In this document: piece by piece, positions 52,643 through 64,000 of the stretch
Layout: every line of letters starts with the position of its first letter
Numbering within the stretch: the first letter of the stretch is position 1
NCBI RefSeq assembly: GCF_024814355.1
Contig: NZ_JANUXV010000004.1
Span: 1-64,000 of the forward strand
Length of the DNA: 64,000 nucleotides
Direction of reading: 5' to 3'
Source of the DNA: Gleimia sp. 6138-11-ORH1
GTDB lineage: Bacteria; Actinomycetota; Actinomycetes; Actinomycetales; Actinomycetaceae
Translations under genes and position numbers: made by a program
Notes under the pieces: model-generated
The model's database searches: none
What the model saw: only the letters and a program-made list of their open reading frames with translations
Told to the model about the DNA's origin: nothing

Positions 52643-53650
52643 ATGACAAATCGGATTAGCTTAGCGAAACTCGCTAAGCAAGCTGGCGTTTCGACCGCCA
52701 CAGTATCGCGCGTATTGAACGGTAAAGATGTGGTGGCGCCAGAAACTCGGCAAGCAGTTCTCACCGCCATTGATCTGCTCGGATACGAACGTCCTGAAAA
52801 GCTCCGTCGCCGCCCCACTCGGTTAATCGGTTTAATCATTCCCGAATTATCTAACCCAGTCTTCCCACTTTTTGCACAATACTTAGAAAATGCTCTAACG
52901 TCGCACGGTTACACTCCGATTCTATGTACGCAACGCGCCGGAGGAGTAACTGAAGACACGCACGTGCAGCTACTTTTAGATCATGGGATTAACGGACTAA
53001 TTTTCGTTTCCGGCTTACACGCAGATTTGGAAGCTAACCCGCAGCGCTACCAAAAACTGATTGAACAAAAAGTTCCCTTCGTAACTGTCAATGGTTCTAA
53101 TCCGGTGATTAAAGCCCCAGATTTTTCTTTAGATGATGCTTTAACTATGCGCCAAGCAATCCGCCATCTGCGCAGTTTAGGGCACAGTCAGATTGGCCTG
53201 GCAGTAGGTCCTTCTCGGTTCGTCCCCGTTTCGCGTAAAACCGCTAGTTTTAAAGCAGAAATGCAAAGACTTTTCCCCACTCAGCCAGTTCACGTCACCA
53301 ACACTCTATTCACTCTCGAGGGCGGACAGGCCGCAACTCAAAAACTATTAGATTATGGTTGCACCGCGATTATCTACGGTTCTGACATTATGGCTTTAGG
53401 TGGAATACAGTACTGTCAGGCAAATGGGGTGAGTGTTCCTGATGATTTATCGATTATCGGTTTTGACGACACTCCCCTAATTCGGTTCACCTCACCGTCT
53501 TTAACTACTTTCCGCCATCCCTTACAAGAAATGTCACAAATGGCTGTTTCCACCCTAAATGACATGATTAACGGGGTTGATTTAGAACCTCATTCGATGA
53601 CTTTCCAATCAGAACTTTTCGTACGCGAATCCACGTCCACTTTGGCGTGA
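52643..53650 (+). CDS. LacI-family transcriptional regulator of the maltose cluster
   Basis: This 335-residue protein has the N-terminal helix-turn-helix (ISLAKLAKQAGVSTATVSRV, about 4-23) with the hinge helix, and a periplasmic-binding-protein-like effector domain (LIGLIIPELSNPVFPLF to the TTFRHPLQEM segment). It is divergent from malE and upstream of an alpha-glucosidase, so it likely represses both until a maltose-type inducer is present. Confidence 0.9.
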   Translation: MTNRISLAKLAKQAGVSTATVSRVLNGKDVVAPETRQAVLTAIDLLGYERPEKLRRRPTRLIGLIIPELSNPVFPLFAQYLENALTSHGYTPILCTQRAGGVTEDTHVQLLLDHGINGLIFVSGLHADLEANPQRYQKLIEQKVPFVTVNGSNPVIKAPDFSLDDALTMRQAIRHLRSLGHSQIGLAVGPSRFVPVSRKTASFKAEMQRLFPTQPVHVTNTLFTLEGGQAATQKLLDYGCTAIIYGSDIMALGGIQYCQANGVSVPDDLSIIGFDDTPLIRFTSPSLTTFRHPLQEMSQMAVSTLNDMINGVDLEPHSMTFQSELFVRESTSTLA

Positions 53651-53679
53651 ACTAACTTTAGGATTACTAAGGAGCAAAA

Positions 53680-55419
53680 GTGCCTTTTGAAAACGCAGTT
53701 TTACTACACCGCCCCACCCAAAGTTCACAGTGGTGGCGTTCTGCAGTCATCTATCAAATCTACCCGCGTTCCTACGCGTCCGCCGGAGTGGGAACTCAAC
53801 CAGGGGTAGGTGATTTACCTGGGATCACCCAGCGTTTAGACCATATTGCAGAACTGGGTGCAGACGCTATTTGGCTTTCTCCTTTCTACGTTTCCCCACA
53901 AAAAGACGGTGGATACGACGTTTCTAACTATCGGGACGTCGATCCTCTTTTCGGTACGTTAGCTGACGCAGACGCGCTTTTAACCAAAGCGAAAGAACTG
54001 GGATTAAAAGTCATTGTCGATTTAGTTCCCAACCACACTTCAGATCAACATCAGTGGTTCCAGGACGCTTTAGCAGCTGGAATCGGTTCTGCCGAGCGAG
54101 AACGGTATATTTTCCGCCCCGGAACTGGGGAAAATGGAGAGCTTCCCCCCAACGACTGGGAATCGATTTTCGGTTCAATCGCTTGGACTCGAGTATGTGA
54201 CAGAGCTGACGCACCTGGTTCAGCTTGGGAAAATGACCCCAGCTGGTATCTGCATCTTTTTGATTCTTCCCAGCCCGATCTAAACTGGGAACACCCCGAA
54301 GTGCGGGAAGAATTCCACGATATCCTCCGCTTCTGGCTCTCCCGAGGCGTTGCCGGTTTCAGAGTTGATGTGGCGCACGGCCTGGTAAAAGACCCCACTT
54401 TACCGAACTGGCAGTTCCACTGGAAAATGGTTGACGGTGGCTCCGCTTCCGCATCCGATGTGCCTCCCCCACCCATGTGGAATCTGGAGGGCGTTCATGA
54501 AATCTACCGCGAATGGCGGAAAGTTCTAGACGAGTTCGATACAGAGCGTATCTTAGTTGCCGAAGCCTGGGTTTCTCCCGAACGGGGAATTGCAAAGTAC
54601 GTGCGCGCAGATGAAATGAATCAATCGTTCAACTTTGATTTTCTCTGTTGTGAGTGGGAGCCAACGGCCCTGCGAGAAGTAATCAGTAAGTCTTTAGCGG
54701 CTATGGATCAGGTGGGCGCCCCCACTACCTGGGTTTTATCTAACCACGACGTGGTCCGAGCTGCTTCACGGATGGGGCTTTCTAAAACTGGTAAAGGCCC
54801 CAATGGGATTCGTTCCTTTGAAGAACAACCCAATCAGCCACTCGCCTTACGCCGCGCCAAAGCCGCACACGCCCTCATGTTGGCACTCCCCGGCTCAGCC
54901 TACATTTATCAAGGAGAAGAGTTAGGTTTACCAGAACACACTATGCTTCCTGATTCCGTGCGGCAAGACCCTGCTTTCTTCCGCACTCAGCAGGCAGAAG
55001 CAGGTCGGGACGGGTGCCGAGTGCCACTACCGTGGGAGGCAAATGCCCCTGGTTTCGGGTTTAGTCCCACCGGAGACACCTGGCTTCCGCAACCATTATT
55101 TTGGGAAGATCTGGCAATAGACCGCCAGCTCAACGACCCCAATTCGCATCTGAGTTGGTATCGGCATATGCTGCAGTTACGTAAGCGCCTGCAGTTAGCC
55201 GAGGGCGGTTTGCTAGACGTAACTGGTTTCGCAGATTTAGCGGGCTTCGGATTAGCCTATGTGAATCAAAGCTCCTACGGTGAAGTAGTAGTCGCCACGA
55301 CTTTCACAGAACCGACAGTGATTTCCTCGAAATGGCAAGTTCTCTTTAGTTCCGCAGATCTAATTACCACCTCAGGTGGTTTAGAAGTTCCTGCCGATAC
55401 GACCGTGTGGTTAAAGTAG
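53680..55419 (+). CDS. Alpha-glucosidase, glycoside hydrolase family 13
   Basis: This 579-residue cytoplasmic enzyme removes glucose from maltose or maltodextrins. The four family regions are clear: VDLVPNHTS, GFRVDVAHG (nucleophile Asp), LVAEAW (acid/base Glu) and SNHDVVR. The start is GTG at 53680 with AAGGAG before it, 29 bases after the regulator stop, so the two are one transcript. It ends nine bases inside the convergent SCP2-like gene. Specificity for alpha-1,4 versus alpha-1,6 linkages is not certain. Confidence 0.92.
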   Translation: MPFENAVLLHRPTQSSQWWRSAVIYQIYPRSYASAGVGTQPGVGDLPGITQRLDHIAELGADAIWLSPFYVSPQKDGGYDVSNYRDVDPLFGTLADADALLTKAKELGLKVIVDLVPNHTSDQHQWFQDALAAGIGSAERERYIFRPGTGENGELPPNDWESIFGSIAWTRVCDRADAPGSAWENDPSWYLHLFDSSQPDLNWEHPEVREEFHDILRFWLSRGVAGFRVDVAHGLVKDPTLPNWQFHWKMVDGGSASASDVPPPPMWNLEGVHEIYREWRKVLDEFDTERILVAEAWVSPERGIAKYVRADEMNQSFNFDFLCCEWEPTALREVISKSLAAMDQVGAPTTWVLSNHDVVRAASRMGLSKTGKGPNGIRSFEEQPNQPLALRRAKAAHALMLALPGSAYIYQGEELGLPEHTMLPDSVRQDPAFFRTQQAEAGRDGCRVPLPWEANAPGFGFSPTGDTWLPQPLFWEDLAIDRQLNDPNSHLSWYRHMLQLRKRLQLAEGGLLDVTGFADLAGFGLAYVNQSSYGEVVVATTFTEPTVISSKWQVLFSSADLITTSGGLEVPADTTVWLK

Positions 55420-55830
55420 GGGAAACAGGTGGCCGATTTCGGCTCTTTCACCAGAGGCTTCCACCTGCAATGGTTTTCCAGAACTACCGATAATTTTTCG
55501 TTTAGGGTTGGTATCGCCCTCGAGAATTTCCTGCCAAGTGTATTTTCCAGCTGCTAAGGCAACGAAAGTTTCCATACTCATTTCCACCACAGCTGGGGGT
55601 GTGCCTCGCCGGTGTACAGTTCCACCCAGGATTTGCACTGCCCCTGCCGGGGGAACGCGAACTTCAACTGCGCGCCCAGGAGCTAGCCGCGCTAACTCTT
55701 GTAGCCCCCAACGCACCGCAGTTTTCCATTCTCTTGAAGTGCAAGTCTGCGCTGGAATCTCACCGTTAAGCACAGCTAAACCAGCTTTAAGCGCAGCTAA
55801 ACCAACTTCGTCGCTAATCTGTTTTGCCAC
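55411..55830 (-). CDS. SCP2-like (sterol carrier family) protein
   Basis: This 139-residue protein belongs to a small actinobacterial family annotated as sterol carrier family protein, usually found near purine genes. It contains the pattern RAVEVRVPPAGAVQILGGTV and a late helix (SMETFVALAAGKYTWQEIL). The role is unknown. Here gdhA and purSQL lie upstream. It is convergent and overlaps the alpha-glucosidase end by nine bases. Confidence 0.75.
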   Translation of the reverse strand: MAKQISDEVGLAALKAGLAVLNGEIPAQTCTSREWKTAVRWGLQELARLAPGRAVEVRVPPAGAVQILGGTVHRRGTPPAVVEMSMETFVALAAGKYTWQEILEGDTNPKRKIIGSSGKPLQVEASGERAEIGHLFPLL

Positions 55831-55854
55831 TAGAATCTTTCCTTAAAACTAAGG

Positions 55855-57321
<1,467 letters not shown>

Positions 57322-57361
57322 CTATTATGCTTATCCTAAAGGCCTTGTTTTCACCCAGAAA

Positions 57362-59770
57362 TCAGAAATATTTTGGTAAAACTGCAGCCATTTCTGCTTG
57401 CAATTCTGAGACCCGTAATACCAGGGGACCTACTTCTCCGGGTTCACCAAAGCTAGCCACAGTAGCCTCTGGAGCCCCCAAAAGTTCCGGATCAAAATTC
57501 GCTGCATCTCCTAAAGAGTCAGCTCCGGCGATAGTAAGTAAAGTTCCGCCTGCTACCCCAATGCGGTAGCAGGAAACCCCCTCAGCTTCACAAGCTGCTA
57601 AGACAGCTTGGTGAGCGCCCTCGGGAGCCGCCACAATGGCGCGTCCTTGGGTTTCAGAAAAGAGTGCCACGAAATCTGAAATCTCGTTATCACGCACCAG
57701 GGCAGAAATATCTACCGAAGCGCCAATTCCTGCGCGAGTACAGGCTTCCACAAGGGCTTGGACTAAGCCCCCATCGGAAATGTCATGAGCTGCGGAAATC
57801 AGTGGCTCTCCATCAGGACCATCTTGGTTAATCAGGGCGCGCAAAACGTTTCCTAAAGCAACTTCTTTCGCGAAATCAACTACCGGAGGATGCCCTCCTA
57901 AGTGACCGTGAACTTCCCGTGCCCACGCGGAACCATCTAACTCATCCTGCGTACTTCCCAGCACATAAATCGCCAGGCCTTCTGAGAACCATCCCGCCGG
58001 GCGGGTGCGGCGCACATCTGCAATCACTCCCAGGACACCCACTACCGGAGTGGGGTTAATAGAGGAGTCAATCAACCCCTTTTCTTTACCAGAAGAATTG
58101 TATAGGGACACGTTTCCGCCAGTTACGGGAATTCCCAGAGTTTGACAGCCGTCTGCTAAACCGGTCATTGCGGTGACCAGCTGCCACATGGCGTCCGGGT
58201 CTTCTGGATTTCCAAAGTTTAAGCAGTCGGTAACTGCCCTTGGCTCTGCCCCGGAAATACATACGTTCCGGTAGGCTTCAGCCAGGGCCTGTTGCGCACC
58301 CACATAAGGGTCTAGCTTGCAGTACCAGCCGTTCGCGTCAGTTGCAATCGAAATTCCCAGGTTAGTAGTTTCATCTACCCGCACTACCCCAGCATCATCA
58401 GGCTGAGCAGAAGCCGTGTTTCCACGCACGTAGCGGTCATACTGGTCAGTTACCCAGTTTTTCGCTGCCTGGTTCGGGCTATTTAACATGGCAACTACTT
58501 GTTCTTTAATTTCTTTTCGATTGCTCGGACGCGCCAGTTTCGACGAGTCGTGAATCTGAAGCTCATCTAACCACAGGGGCCGCGCGTAGGGACGATCATA
58601 AACTGGGCCATCATGTGCCACAGTTTTTGGATCTACGTCTACAATTCGTTCTCCGTAGTGGTCAATTGTCAAACGTCCGTCACCGGTTACCGTTCCAATC
58701 ACCGCAGCTTCAATATCCCATTTGCGCATGATTTCCATGAAGCGTTCCAGATTTTCTGGAGTAACTACCGCCATCATCCGTTCTTGGGATTCAGACATGA
58801 GAATTTCACCGGCGGTGAGAGTCTCATCGCGTAACAGCACTTTTTCAAGATCTACGTGCATACCAGAGTTACCATTTGACGCCAGTTCAGAGGTGGCGCA
58901 AGAGATACCGGCAGCACCCAGGTCTTGAATGCCTTCCACCACGCCTGCGTCAAAGAGTTCTAAACAGGCCTCAATCAGCACTTTTTCCATAAATGGGTCG
59001 CCCACTTGTACTGAGGGGCGTTTGGTGGGCATTCCGTCTTCAAAAGATTCAGAAGCCAAAATGGAAGCGCCCCCAATACCGTCACCACCGGTGCGAGCCC
59101 CAAAGAGAACTACTTGATTCCCAACGCCCTCGGCGTTAGCAAGGTGAATGTTCTCATGGCGCATAACTCCCACGCACAGGGCGTTTACCAGCGGGTTGCC
59201 CTGGTAGGACGGGTCGAAGTCGGTTTCTCCACCAATATTCGGTAGTCCCAGGCAGTTTCCATATCCGCCTACCCCAGCGACTACGCCGTGAACAACTCGC
59301 GCGGTATCAGGATGTTTCGGATCGCCAAAACGAAGCTGATCCATAACTGCGATGGGGCGAGCTCCCATAGAGATAATGTCGCGGACAATCCCCCCAACGC
59401 CGGTGGCTGCTCCTTGGTAGGGTTCTACAAAGGAAGGGTGGTTGTGAGATTCTACTTTGAAAGTAGCGGCCCAACCGTCGCCAATATCAACTACTCCAGC
59501 ATTTTGGCCGATCCCCACCATCAGATGTTTTTTCATTTCCGGGGTGGTTTTCTTTCCAAACTGTTCACTAAGGTGTTTTTTGGAGGACTTGTATGAGCAG
59601 TGTTCGGACCACATTACCGAGTACATGGCCAGTTCTGCGTTAGTGGGGCGGCGGCCCAATAGTTTGACGATAGATTCATATTCGTCGGCTTTGAGCCCCA
59701 GTTCTTGCCAGGGCATTTCTTTGTCGGGGGTGGCAGCTGCGTCGGCGATCGTATCTGGGTGTTCGCGCAC
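57362..59770 (-). CDS. purL: Phosphoribosylformylglycinamidine synthase II
   Basis: This 802-residue large subunit converts FGAR to FGAM, using ammonia from PurQ and ATP. Visible signatures include [33 protein letters not shown], and the duplicated glycine-rich domain ([15 protein letters not shown]). The length is normal. It follows purS and purQ on this strand after an 86-base gap. Two words fall inside (57616, 59125) and one in the gap (59816). Confidence 0.96.
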   Translation of the reverse strand: MREHPDTIADAAATPDKEMPWQELGLKADEYESIVKLLGRRPTNAELAMYSVMWSEHCSYKSSKKHLSEQFGKKTTPEMKKHLMVGIGQNAGVVDIGDGWAATFKVESHNHPSFVEPYQGAATGVGGIVRDIISMGARPIAVMDQLRFGDPKHPDTARVVHGVVAGVGGYGNCLGLPNIGGETDFDPSYQGNPLVNALCVGVMRHENIHLANAEGVGNQVVLFGARTGGDGIGGASILASESFEDGMPTKRPSVQVGDPFMEKVLIEACLELFDAGVVEGIQDLGAAGISCATSELASNGNSGMHVDLEKVLLRDETLTAGEILMSESQERMMAVVTPENLERFMEIMRKWDIEAAVIGTVTGDGRLTIDHYGERIVDVDPKTVAHDGPVYDRPYARPLWLDELQIHDSSKLARPSNRKEIKEQVVAMLNSPNQAAKNWVTDQYDRYVRGNTASAQPDDAGVVRVDETTNLGISIATDANGWYCKLDPYVGAQQALAEAYRNVCISGAEPRAVTDCLNFGNPEDPDAMWQLVTAMTGLADGCQTLGIPVTGGNVSLYNSSGKEKGLIDSSINPTPVVGVLGVIADVRRTRPAGWFSEGLAIYVLGSTQDELDGSAWAREVHGHLGGHPPVVDFAKEVALGNVLRALINQDGPDGEPLISAAHDISDGGLVQALVEACTRAGIGASVDISALVRDNEISDFVALFSETQGRAIVAAPEGAHQAVLAACEAEGVSCYRIGVAGGTLLTIAGADSLGDAANFDPELLGAPEATVASFGEPGEVGPLVLRVSELQAEMAAVLPKYF

Positions 59771-59856
59771 GTTTGTTCCTTATTTTAGGTTGGTCTTGGA
59801 TAGCTGATTTTCTTTTCGAGGGCGCTTTATAGCGTAGTTTTCTAAACAGACGTTGG

Positions 59857-60552
59857 TTAGCTTAAGAGGGAGCTAAGCGCAGATTGGAAAATCCGCAGGC
59901 CGTCTATTCCGCCATGCGCTTGATTTGCTGTTTGGGGACCAAATCCTGTTTCTACAGCGTGTTCTGGGTGTGGCATTAAGCCAACGATATTTCCAGCGGC
60001 ATTTGAGATTCCAGCTATGTCTTGTAAGGAGCCGTTCGGATTGAAATCTACGTAGCGGAAAACTACCTGTCCTTCGCCTTCTAAACGAGCTAGCAGTTCA
60101 TCGTCTGCAACATAGCAGCCTTCCCCATTTTTGAGGGGGATAGTGATTTCTTCACCAACTGTAAAAAGATTTGACCAGGCGGTTTGATTATTTTCAACTC
60201 GCAATTTCTGGTCTCTGCAAATAAATTTCTGGTGGTTGTTGCGGATTAAAGCTCCGGGTAATAGGTTTGCTTCACATAGGATTTGGAAGCCATTACAGAT
60301 TCCCAGAACGGGAAGCCCTTTATTTGCTTCTGCGATAAGCGTGTCCATTACTGGAGAAAATCGGGCAATTGCTCCGCAACGCAGGTAGTCTCCGTAAGAG
60401 AATCCGCCGGCTAGGACTACTGCGTCTACTCCGTGAAGGTCGGGGTCTTTGTGCCAAAGTTGGATGGGTTCAGCTCCGGCTTGGCGGACTGCGCGGGAAG
60501 CGTCTTGATCATCTAGGGTTCCGGGAAAGGTTACTACGCCTACGCGAGTCAC
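59857..60552 (-). CDS. purQ: Phosphoribosylformylglycinamidine synthase subunit PurQ
   Basis: This 231-residue glutaminase releases ammonia from glutamine for PurL. The class I amidotransferase triad is visible: nucleophile Cys in [10 protein letters not shown] (about 95-104), His and Glu in [10 protein letters not shown]. It overlaps purS by four bases (ATGA). Confidence 0.96.
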   Translation of the reverse strand: MTRVGVVTFPGTLDDQDASRAVRQAGAEPIQLWHKDPDLHGVDAVVLAGGFSYGDYLRCGAIARFSPVMDTLIAEANKGLPVLGICNGFQILCEANLLPGALIRNNHQKFICRDQKLRVENNQTAWSNLFTVGEEITIPLKNGEGCYVADDELLARLEGEGQVVFRYVDFNPNGSLQDIAGISNAAGNIVGLMPHPEHAVETGFGPQTANQAHGGIDGLRIFQSALSSLLS

Positions 60553-60806
60553 TGTTTTTCCTCCGCAACCTCAACGCGGACAACTGCTTCAATATTTGGG
60601 TTAGCAAGTAGTTCTTCTGCAGCGTGACGAGCTTGTTCTAAGTGTGTTTCGGTAACAGCACCGGCAACATCAAGGTAGAAGCATTTGCCTTGGCGAACGG
60701 AAGTGAAAGCTGTTGCACCCACACGTGGGAGGACGCTCATTACCGCTTTACCTTGGGGATCGAGAATTTCTGGTTTTGGCATTACTTCAACGATGATACG
60801 ACCCAT
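60549..60806 (-). CDS. purS: Phosphoribosylformylglycinamidine synthase subunit PurS
   Basis: This 85-residue small subunit links PurL and PurQ. It opens with [20 protein letters not shown], the family signature, and ends at the purQ overlap. It is the first gene of purSQL. No riboswitch is seen in the 175 bases upstream. Confidence 0.95.
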   Translation of the reverse strand: MGRIIVEVMPKPEILDPQGKAVMSVLPRVGATAFTSVRQGKCFYLDVAGAVTETHLEQARHAAEELLANPNIEAVVRVEVAEEKQ

Positions 60807-60980
60807 GTTTTACTCCTCGTTGGGGTGGATTTAGCGGGGACGTTTACATTAAAAGTAGTTGGTGAACTACTTACTTATAGGGTAAGTAATTTCGATTTTG
60901 CTTGCGTTACCTGTCCAGTTATCGAACCGTTTTATTTCAATACGATAAACTCTGCTTAAGTTACCGGTATTTTCTTCGCT

Positions 60981-62948
60981 TTATGGTTTTGGTAGACGTT
61001 TGCGGAACAGTCTTAAGGTAAGCAGAGTAACTCCCCCCAGGGCAGTAACCGTAGTGACAATTAGTAATCCAACTATCTGCGATCCGGTATTTACTAAAGG
61101 CGCTTCCGCAGTGGCAACAACCAGTTGGGGAACATCTTTTTTGTGCTTCTTATTTCCGTTTGCAGGTTTCTTCTCTGGAATCACAACTTGTTTCCGCTTT
61201 TTCTTTTCGATACTAGCGGTAGATCCTGCTTCTGCTGCTTTAGGGATTGAGGGCTTTGAAATTACGTAAACCCCCAGCTGGCTAGAACTTGCTGCCTCTA
61301 CAGTTTCTCCCGTTGCGGTGAGTTCTGTTTCTTGAATCCCGGCTTCAGTTTTTTTCGCTAAAAGCGCATTTTCTGGAAGTAGTTGATTATTTCCTTTAAG
61401 GGCGGATTCAATTTTTACGCCGCGGCGAATCACCGTGGGGATCATAGGTTTTACAATGGTACGCACTACCTGTAGTTCTCCGTATGGAACGTTCCCCAGG
61501 TAGTTTTGTACTGTCCGGATCTCTACCGTTCCGGGAGCGCCCTCGAAAAGAACTAGCACCTGCCCGCTTCCCAGTGTGGTGTCATCTTCGTAAACTGTTT
61601 CCACGGGAATAGTTTCAACTGCTACGCTAACAACTTCATTTGTTAGTAATAATGGTTTGGTTCCGCGCCGAATGACGCGGGGTTCCATTTTTTGAATGAT
61701 TGTTTCAGAAACTACTTCGGGTTCACCAACTGGTTCGCCGTTTAGGTAGCGTTGTTTCAAAGTTACTTCTTTTTTCCCGTTAACACCGGCAGCTACTACC
61801 GTATCGTTACCTACGTAGGTTTCGGGGTCGTTTTCTTCAATGGTGGTGAAGGGAATCGTCTGCACTTCAACTTTGGTGACGTAGGTTGGAGTTGGGTTAG
61901 TTGAAGTAACTTGGTTTGTGAACTCAACTTGGGTAGCTGGTTTACCGGCTTTGCTGATCTGCACCTGTGGGCTAACCAGCAGGTAGCCTTCGTCATCTTT
62001 AGTTGCTTCTGATGGAGTTTCTGCTGGTCTGGCTACCTGTACTGTGAGTTGCACGGGTTCACTGTCGTATTTTATGTTCGCGTCATTGGCGGGGATTTGT
62101 TTTACTGTGAACTGATAGGTGCCGGGCTGGTTAAATTGCCATTTGCCCAGATCGATCTGCCCATCTACGCCGATTGAGATGGGGTCTTCGTTTATGATCG
62201 CAGACTGGATTGATCCGTTAATTACTTGGGGATTTTGGGAGGAAGCCTCTACTTTTACTTGGAATTTATCAGCTGGAATCGGCTGGTTTTGCTGCCCATC
62301 AGTCAGGTTCAGTTTGCCGATAAGATGGGTTTGCCAACGGTAGTTTTCAATATCTGTGGAGTATTGATTTTCAAAGCGGGGGGAATTTATTTTCTTTCCT
62401 GCTTTGGTGTAGGTAGAACTAACCGTGAATCTATTCGCGGCTTCATTTTGCGGGGCGATGACGATAGTTTGTTCAATTATGGTTTCGTCATAGCTGACGT
62501 ATTTTTCAGCCTGAGGAATTTGCCGGTAGATGAGTTTGTAGGTACCTGGTTTAGTGAAGTCCAGGATTGGGAATGAAAAGGTTCCTTTTTGGTTGGCGAT
62601 AAGTTTATCTGGAAGCCCGATTATTCCGTCTTGTGGGGATTCTTTAGCTAGGCTGACCTGTACGGCGAAGTCTGCGTCATTGGTTTTCTTGAACTTCGCG
62701 TTATCGTATACAAAAACTGGGATGCTGAGCGGTTTAAGGGAAGCGATAACTCTTTCGCTTGGTTTCGCTAGGGGCTCTATCGCGGGTTTTTGTTTGAGAT
62801 TTTCAGAGCTGAGCGGACTGGTTTTAGGGTAGGCGGTTTCAGCAGCCTGTGCGGGGGACATGATTGTTCCCCCGAAAAGAAGTGTAGTTAAAGCAAAAAA
62901 TGCCACGGCTTTCAATGCTTGGGTCTTTTGCTTAAAAAGAATCTGCAT
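60981..62948 (-). CDS. Wall-anchored surface protein with pilin-type and G5 domains
   Basis: This 655-residue protein has a signal peptide (residues 1-35, ending AQA). Two domains of the streptococcal FctA/Spy0128 pilin type follow (about 65-170, marked by FPILDFTKPGTYKLIYRQI; and about 175-325, marked by LGKWQFNQPGTYQFTVKQI). Next come two G5 repeats (about 355-430 and 435-510), a basic Lys-rich linker, and a C-terminal sorting region: LVNTG, a hydrophobic segment and RKRLPKP. The sorting motif LVNTG departs from LPxTG. It is likely a covalently anchored adhesin or pilus-like fibre. Confidence 0.75.
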   Translation of the reverse strand: MQILFKQKTQALKAVAFFALTTLLFGGTIMSPAQAAETAYPKTSPLSSENLKQKPAIEPLAKPSERVIASLKPLSIPVFVYDNAKFKKTNDADFAVQVSLAKESPQDGIIGLPDKLIANQKGTFSFPILDFTKPGTYKLIYRQIPQAEKYVSYDETIIEQTIVIAPQNEAANRFTVSSTYTKAGKKINSPRFENQYSTDIENYRWQTHLIGKLNLTDGQQNQPIPADKFQVKVEASSQNPQVINGSIQSAIINEDPISIGVDGQIDLGKWQFNQPGTYQFTVKQIPANDANIKYDSEPVQLTVQVARPAETPSEATKDDEGYLLVSPQVQISKAGKPATQVEFTNQVTSTNPTPTYVTKVEVQTIPFTTIEENDPETYVGNDTVVAAGVNGKKEVTLKQRYLNGEPVGEPEVVSETIIQKMEPRVIRRGTKPLLLTNEVVSVAVETIPVETVYEDDTTLGSGQVLVLFEGAPGTVEIRTVQNYLGNVPYGELQVVRTIVKPMIPTVIRRGVKIESALKGNNQLLPENALLAKKTEAGIQETELTATGETVEAASSSQLGVYVISKPSIPKAAEAGSTASIEKKKRKQVVIPEKKPANGNKKHKKDVPQLVVATAEAPLVNTGSQIVGLLIVTTVTALGGVTLLTLRLFRKRLPKP

Positions 62949-63058
62949 TGTGAATCCTGCTCTGATTTATGTTGCATTATTTGTGTTCTTATAATAGCAA
63001 AATATTGTTTAAGCAAACATCCCCCAGATTTTCTGTGAATTTCCCCCTCTCTTCTCCC

Positions 63059-63200
63059 CGGAGCGTAACACGCCGTGATGATTCTGTCCCCCTCCCCGGA
63101 GCGTAACACGCCGCAGTGATGAGCTTAGTGGAACTAAGCGAGTCATCACGGCGTGTTACGCTTTGCTAGTTTTTAAATTAACTCTGCGTGTTACGCTCCG
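63059..63200. repeat. REP-like cluster, four copies, with a long hairpin
   Basis: Copies at 63059-63075 and 63097-63113 face copies at 63149-63162 and 63184-63200. The inner pair, extended by GTGATGA and its complement, forms a stem of more than 25 bp from about 63100 to 63163. Confidence 0.9.
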
Positions 63201-63292
63201 GGGGGTGGAAGGCAGCGCCCTTGGAAATGTCATTGATTACGCCGCCATATAACCGGAAATAAAACTAAATGAACTATAAAGCCGAATCCTAA

Positions 63293-63334
63293 TAAAAGAG
63301 GAAGGGCCCCCTCGCGGGAACCCTTCCTCTTTTA
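63293..63334. terminator. Terminator after pckG
   Basis: A 14-bp stem (63293-63306 with 63321-63334) lies just downstream of pckG, with A/T-rich ends. Confidence 0.9.
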
Positions 63335-63367
63335 TGAATATCTGAAACTAAAACTTCAGAAAATAAC

Positions 63368-64000
63368 TTACTTAGTTTCTGCGATACGAGCGCGGAACTT
63401 AGCTAGTTCTTCGGTGATTTCAGCAGGAAGCTTGTCACCGAACTGCTTGAAGTATTCTTCAGTTTCGTCCATCTCAGCTGCCCAAGCGTCTGGGCAAATG
63501 TAGAATAGCTTCTTCCAGGTTTCTTCAGAGAAGTCCAAGCCTTCCAAGTTGAAGTCTTCGAACTTGGGGTAACGACCGGTTACACCGTCGATAGCTTCAA
63601 CTTCACCAGCAGCGCGACGAACGATCCAGTCTAGAACACGGGAGTTCTCGCCGTATCCTGGCCACAGCCAGTTACCGTCTTCGTCCTTACGGAACCAGTT
63701 AACCTGGTAGATCTTCGGGAACTTGTCGCCCAGCTTAGCAGCCATTTCAATCCAGTGACCCCAGTAGTCAGCCATGTGGTAACCACAGAATGGGAGCATT
63801 GCGAATGGGTCGTGACGCAGGGAGCCTGCCTTCACGTCGGTTGCTGCAGCGGTTACTTCAGAAGCTACGGAAGCGCCGATGAATACACCGTGGTTAGCGG
63901 AGTATGCTTCTGCTACCAGTGGAACGTTGGTAGCGCGACGGCCACCGAACAAGATCGCATCAACTGCAACACCCTGAGGTGCTTCCCAGTCTTCGCAGAT
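63368..64000 (-). CDS. pckG: Phosphoenolpyruvate carboxykinase (GTP), C-terminal part
   Basis: The last 210 residues of the GTP-type enzyme are present; the gene continues beyond the right edge. It converts oxaloacetate to phosphoenolpyruvate, or the reverse in fermenting cells. The family is clear from the nucleotide-binding loop (ILFGGRRATNVPLVAEAYSA), the CGYHMADYWGHWIEMA segment and RVLDWIVRRAAGE. In this type of organism it often fixes CO2 on the way to succinate. The terminator at 63.31 kb closes it. Confidence 0.95.
   Translation of the reverse strand: MCEDWEAPQGVAVDAILFGGRRATNVPLVAEAYSANHGVFIGASVASEVTAAATDVKAGSLRHDPFAMLPFCGYHMADYWGHWIEMAAKLGDKFPKIYQVNWFRKDEDGNWLWPGYGENSRVLDWIVRRAAGEVEAIDGVTGRYPKFEDFNLEGLDFSEETWKKLFYICPDAWAAEMDETEEYFKQFGDKLPAEITEELAKFRARIAETK

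Larger units (their letters stand above)
62949..63367. other. Intergenic region with REP-like cluster and terminator
   Basis: The gene upstream of the surface protein is pckG. The stretch holds four REP-like copies, one long hairpin and the pckG terminator. No gene is supported. Confidence 0.7.

Overview
This window is chromosomal DNA from a moderate-GC member of the Actinomycetota, most likely an Actinomyces-type organism (family Actinomycetaceae). The evidence is the 5' end of an actinobacterial 16S rRNA gene at the left edge, a lysine-rich TopA tail, the order sepX/glpR - rimJ - galU - 5-FCL - SAF protein - mscL, a GTP-type PEP carboxykinase, a DUF4235 protein and a SlpD-like exported peptidase. 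The genus cannot be fixed from sequence alone.

Layout. 1-767: start of an rRNA operon (minus strand), its G/U-rich leader, and the leader of a UPF0371 gene. 0.8-7.1 kb: UPF0371, divisome membrane protein, rimJ, galU, folate cyclo-ligase, SAF protein, mscL. 7.3-12.5 kb: a 1416-residue helicase/nuclease-like protein whose catalytic motifs are lost, then a holin-IV-type membrane protein. 12.6-14.6 kb: a two-gene unit of a WXG-like small protein and a 601-residue alpha/beta hydrolase with a helical N-terminus, probably a type VII secretion substrate pair. 14.9-19.9 kb: purB and a CUT1 sugar ABC transporter. 19.9-24.6 kb: a decayed accessory region ending at tRNA-Thr, with frameshifted phage-like and membrane-protein remnants, an HNH remnant and unknown genes. 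24.7-32.7 kb: exported peptidase, holB, tmk, topA, methyltransferase. 32.9-35.6 kb: sodA, DUF898, tRNA-Ser, tadA, upp. 35.7-38.5 kb: metNIQ. 38.7-41.2 kb: gluQ and an MFS exporter. 41.3-45.5 kb: thiBPQ under a TPP riboswitch. 45.6-47.7 kb: a FtsX-type ABC exporter. 48.5-55.4 kb: malEFG, a divergent LacI regulator and an alpha-glucosidase. 55.4-60.8 kb: SCP2-like protein, gdhA, purSQL. 61-63 kb: a wall-anchored surface protein. The right edge holds the 3' part of pckG.

Two dispersed repeat families cut across these genes. One is a 9-mer, YCGAGGGCG, which I count 34 times by eye on both strands, in genes and between them, with no strand bias, sometimes as an inverted pair forming a terminator. 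It behaves like a DNA-uptake-type word. The other is a REP-like 17-mer, CGGCGTGTTACGCTCCG (about 23 copies), mostly intergenic, often in inverted pairs or clusters, and also inserted in frame inside thiQ and the end of thiP.

Functionally this is mostly core metabolism of a sugar-using host-associated actinomycete: two sugar importers that lack their own ATPase, methionine and thiamine import, and purine synthesis.
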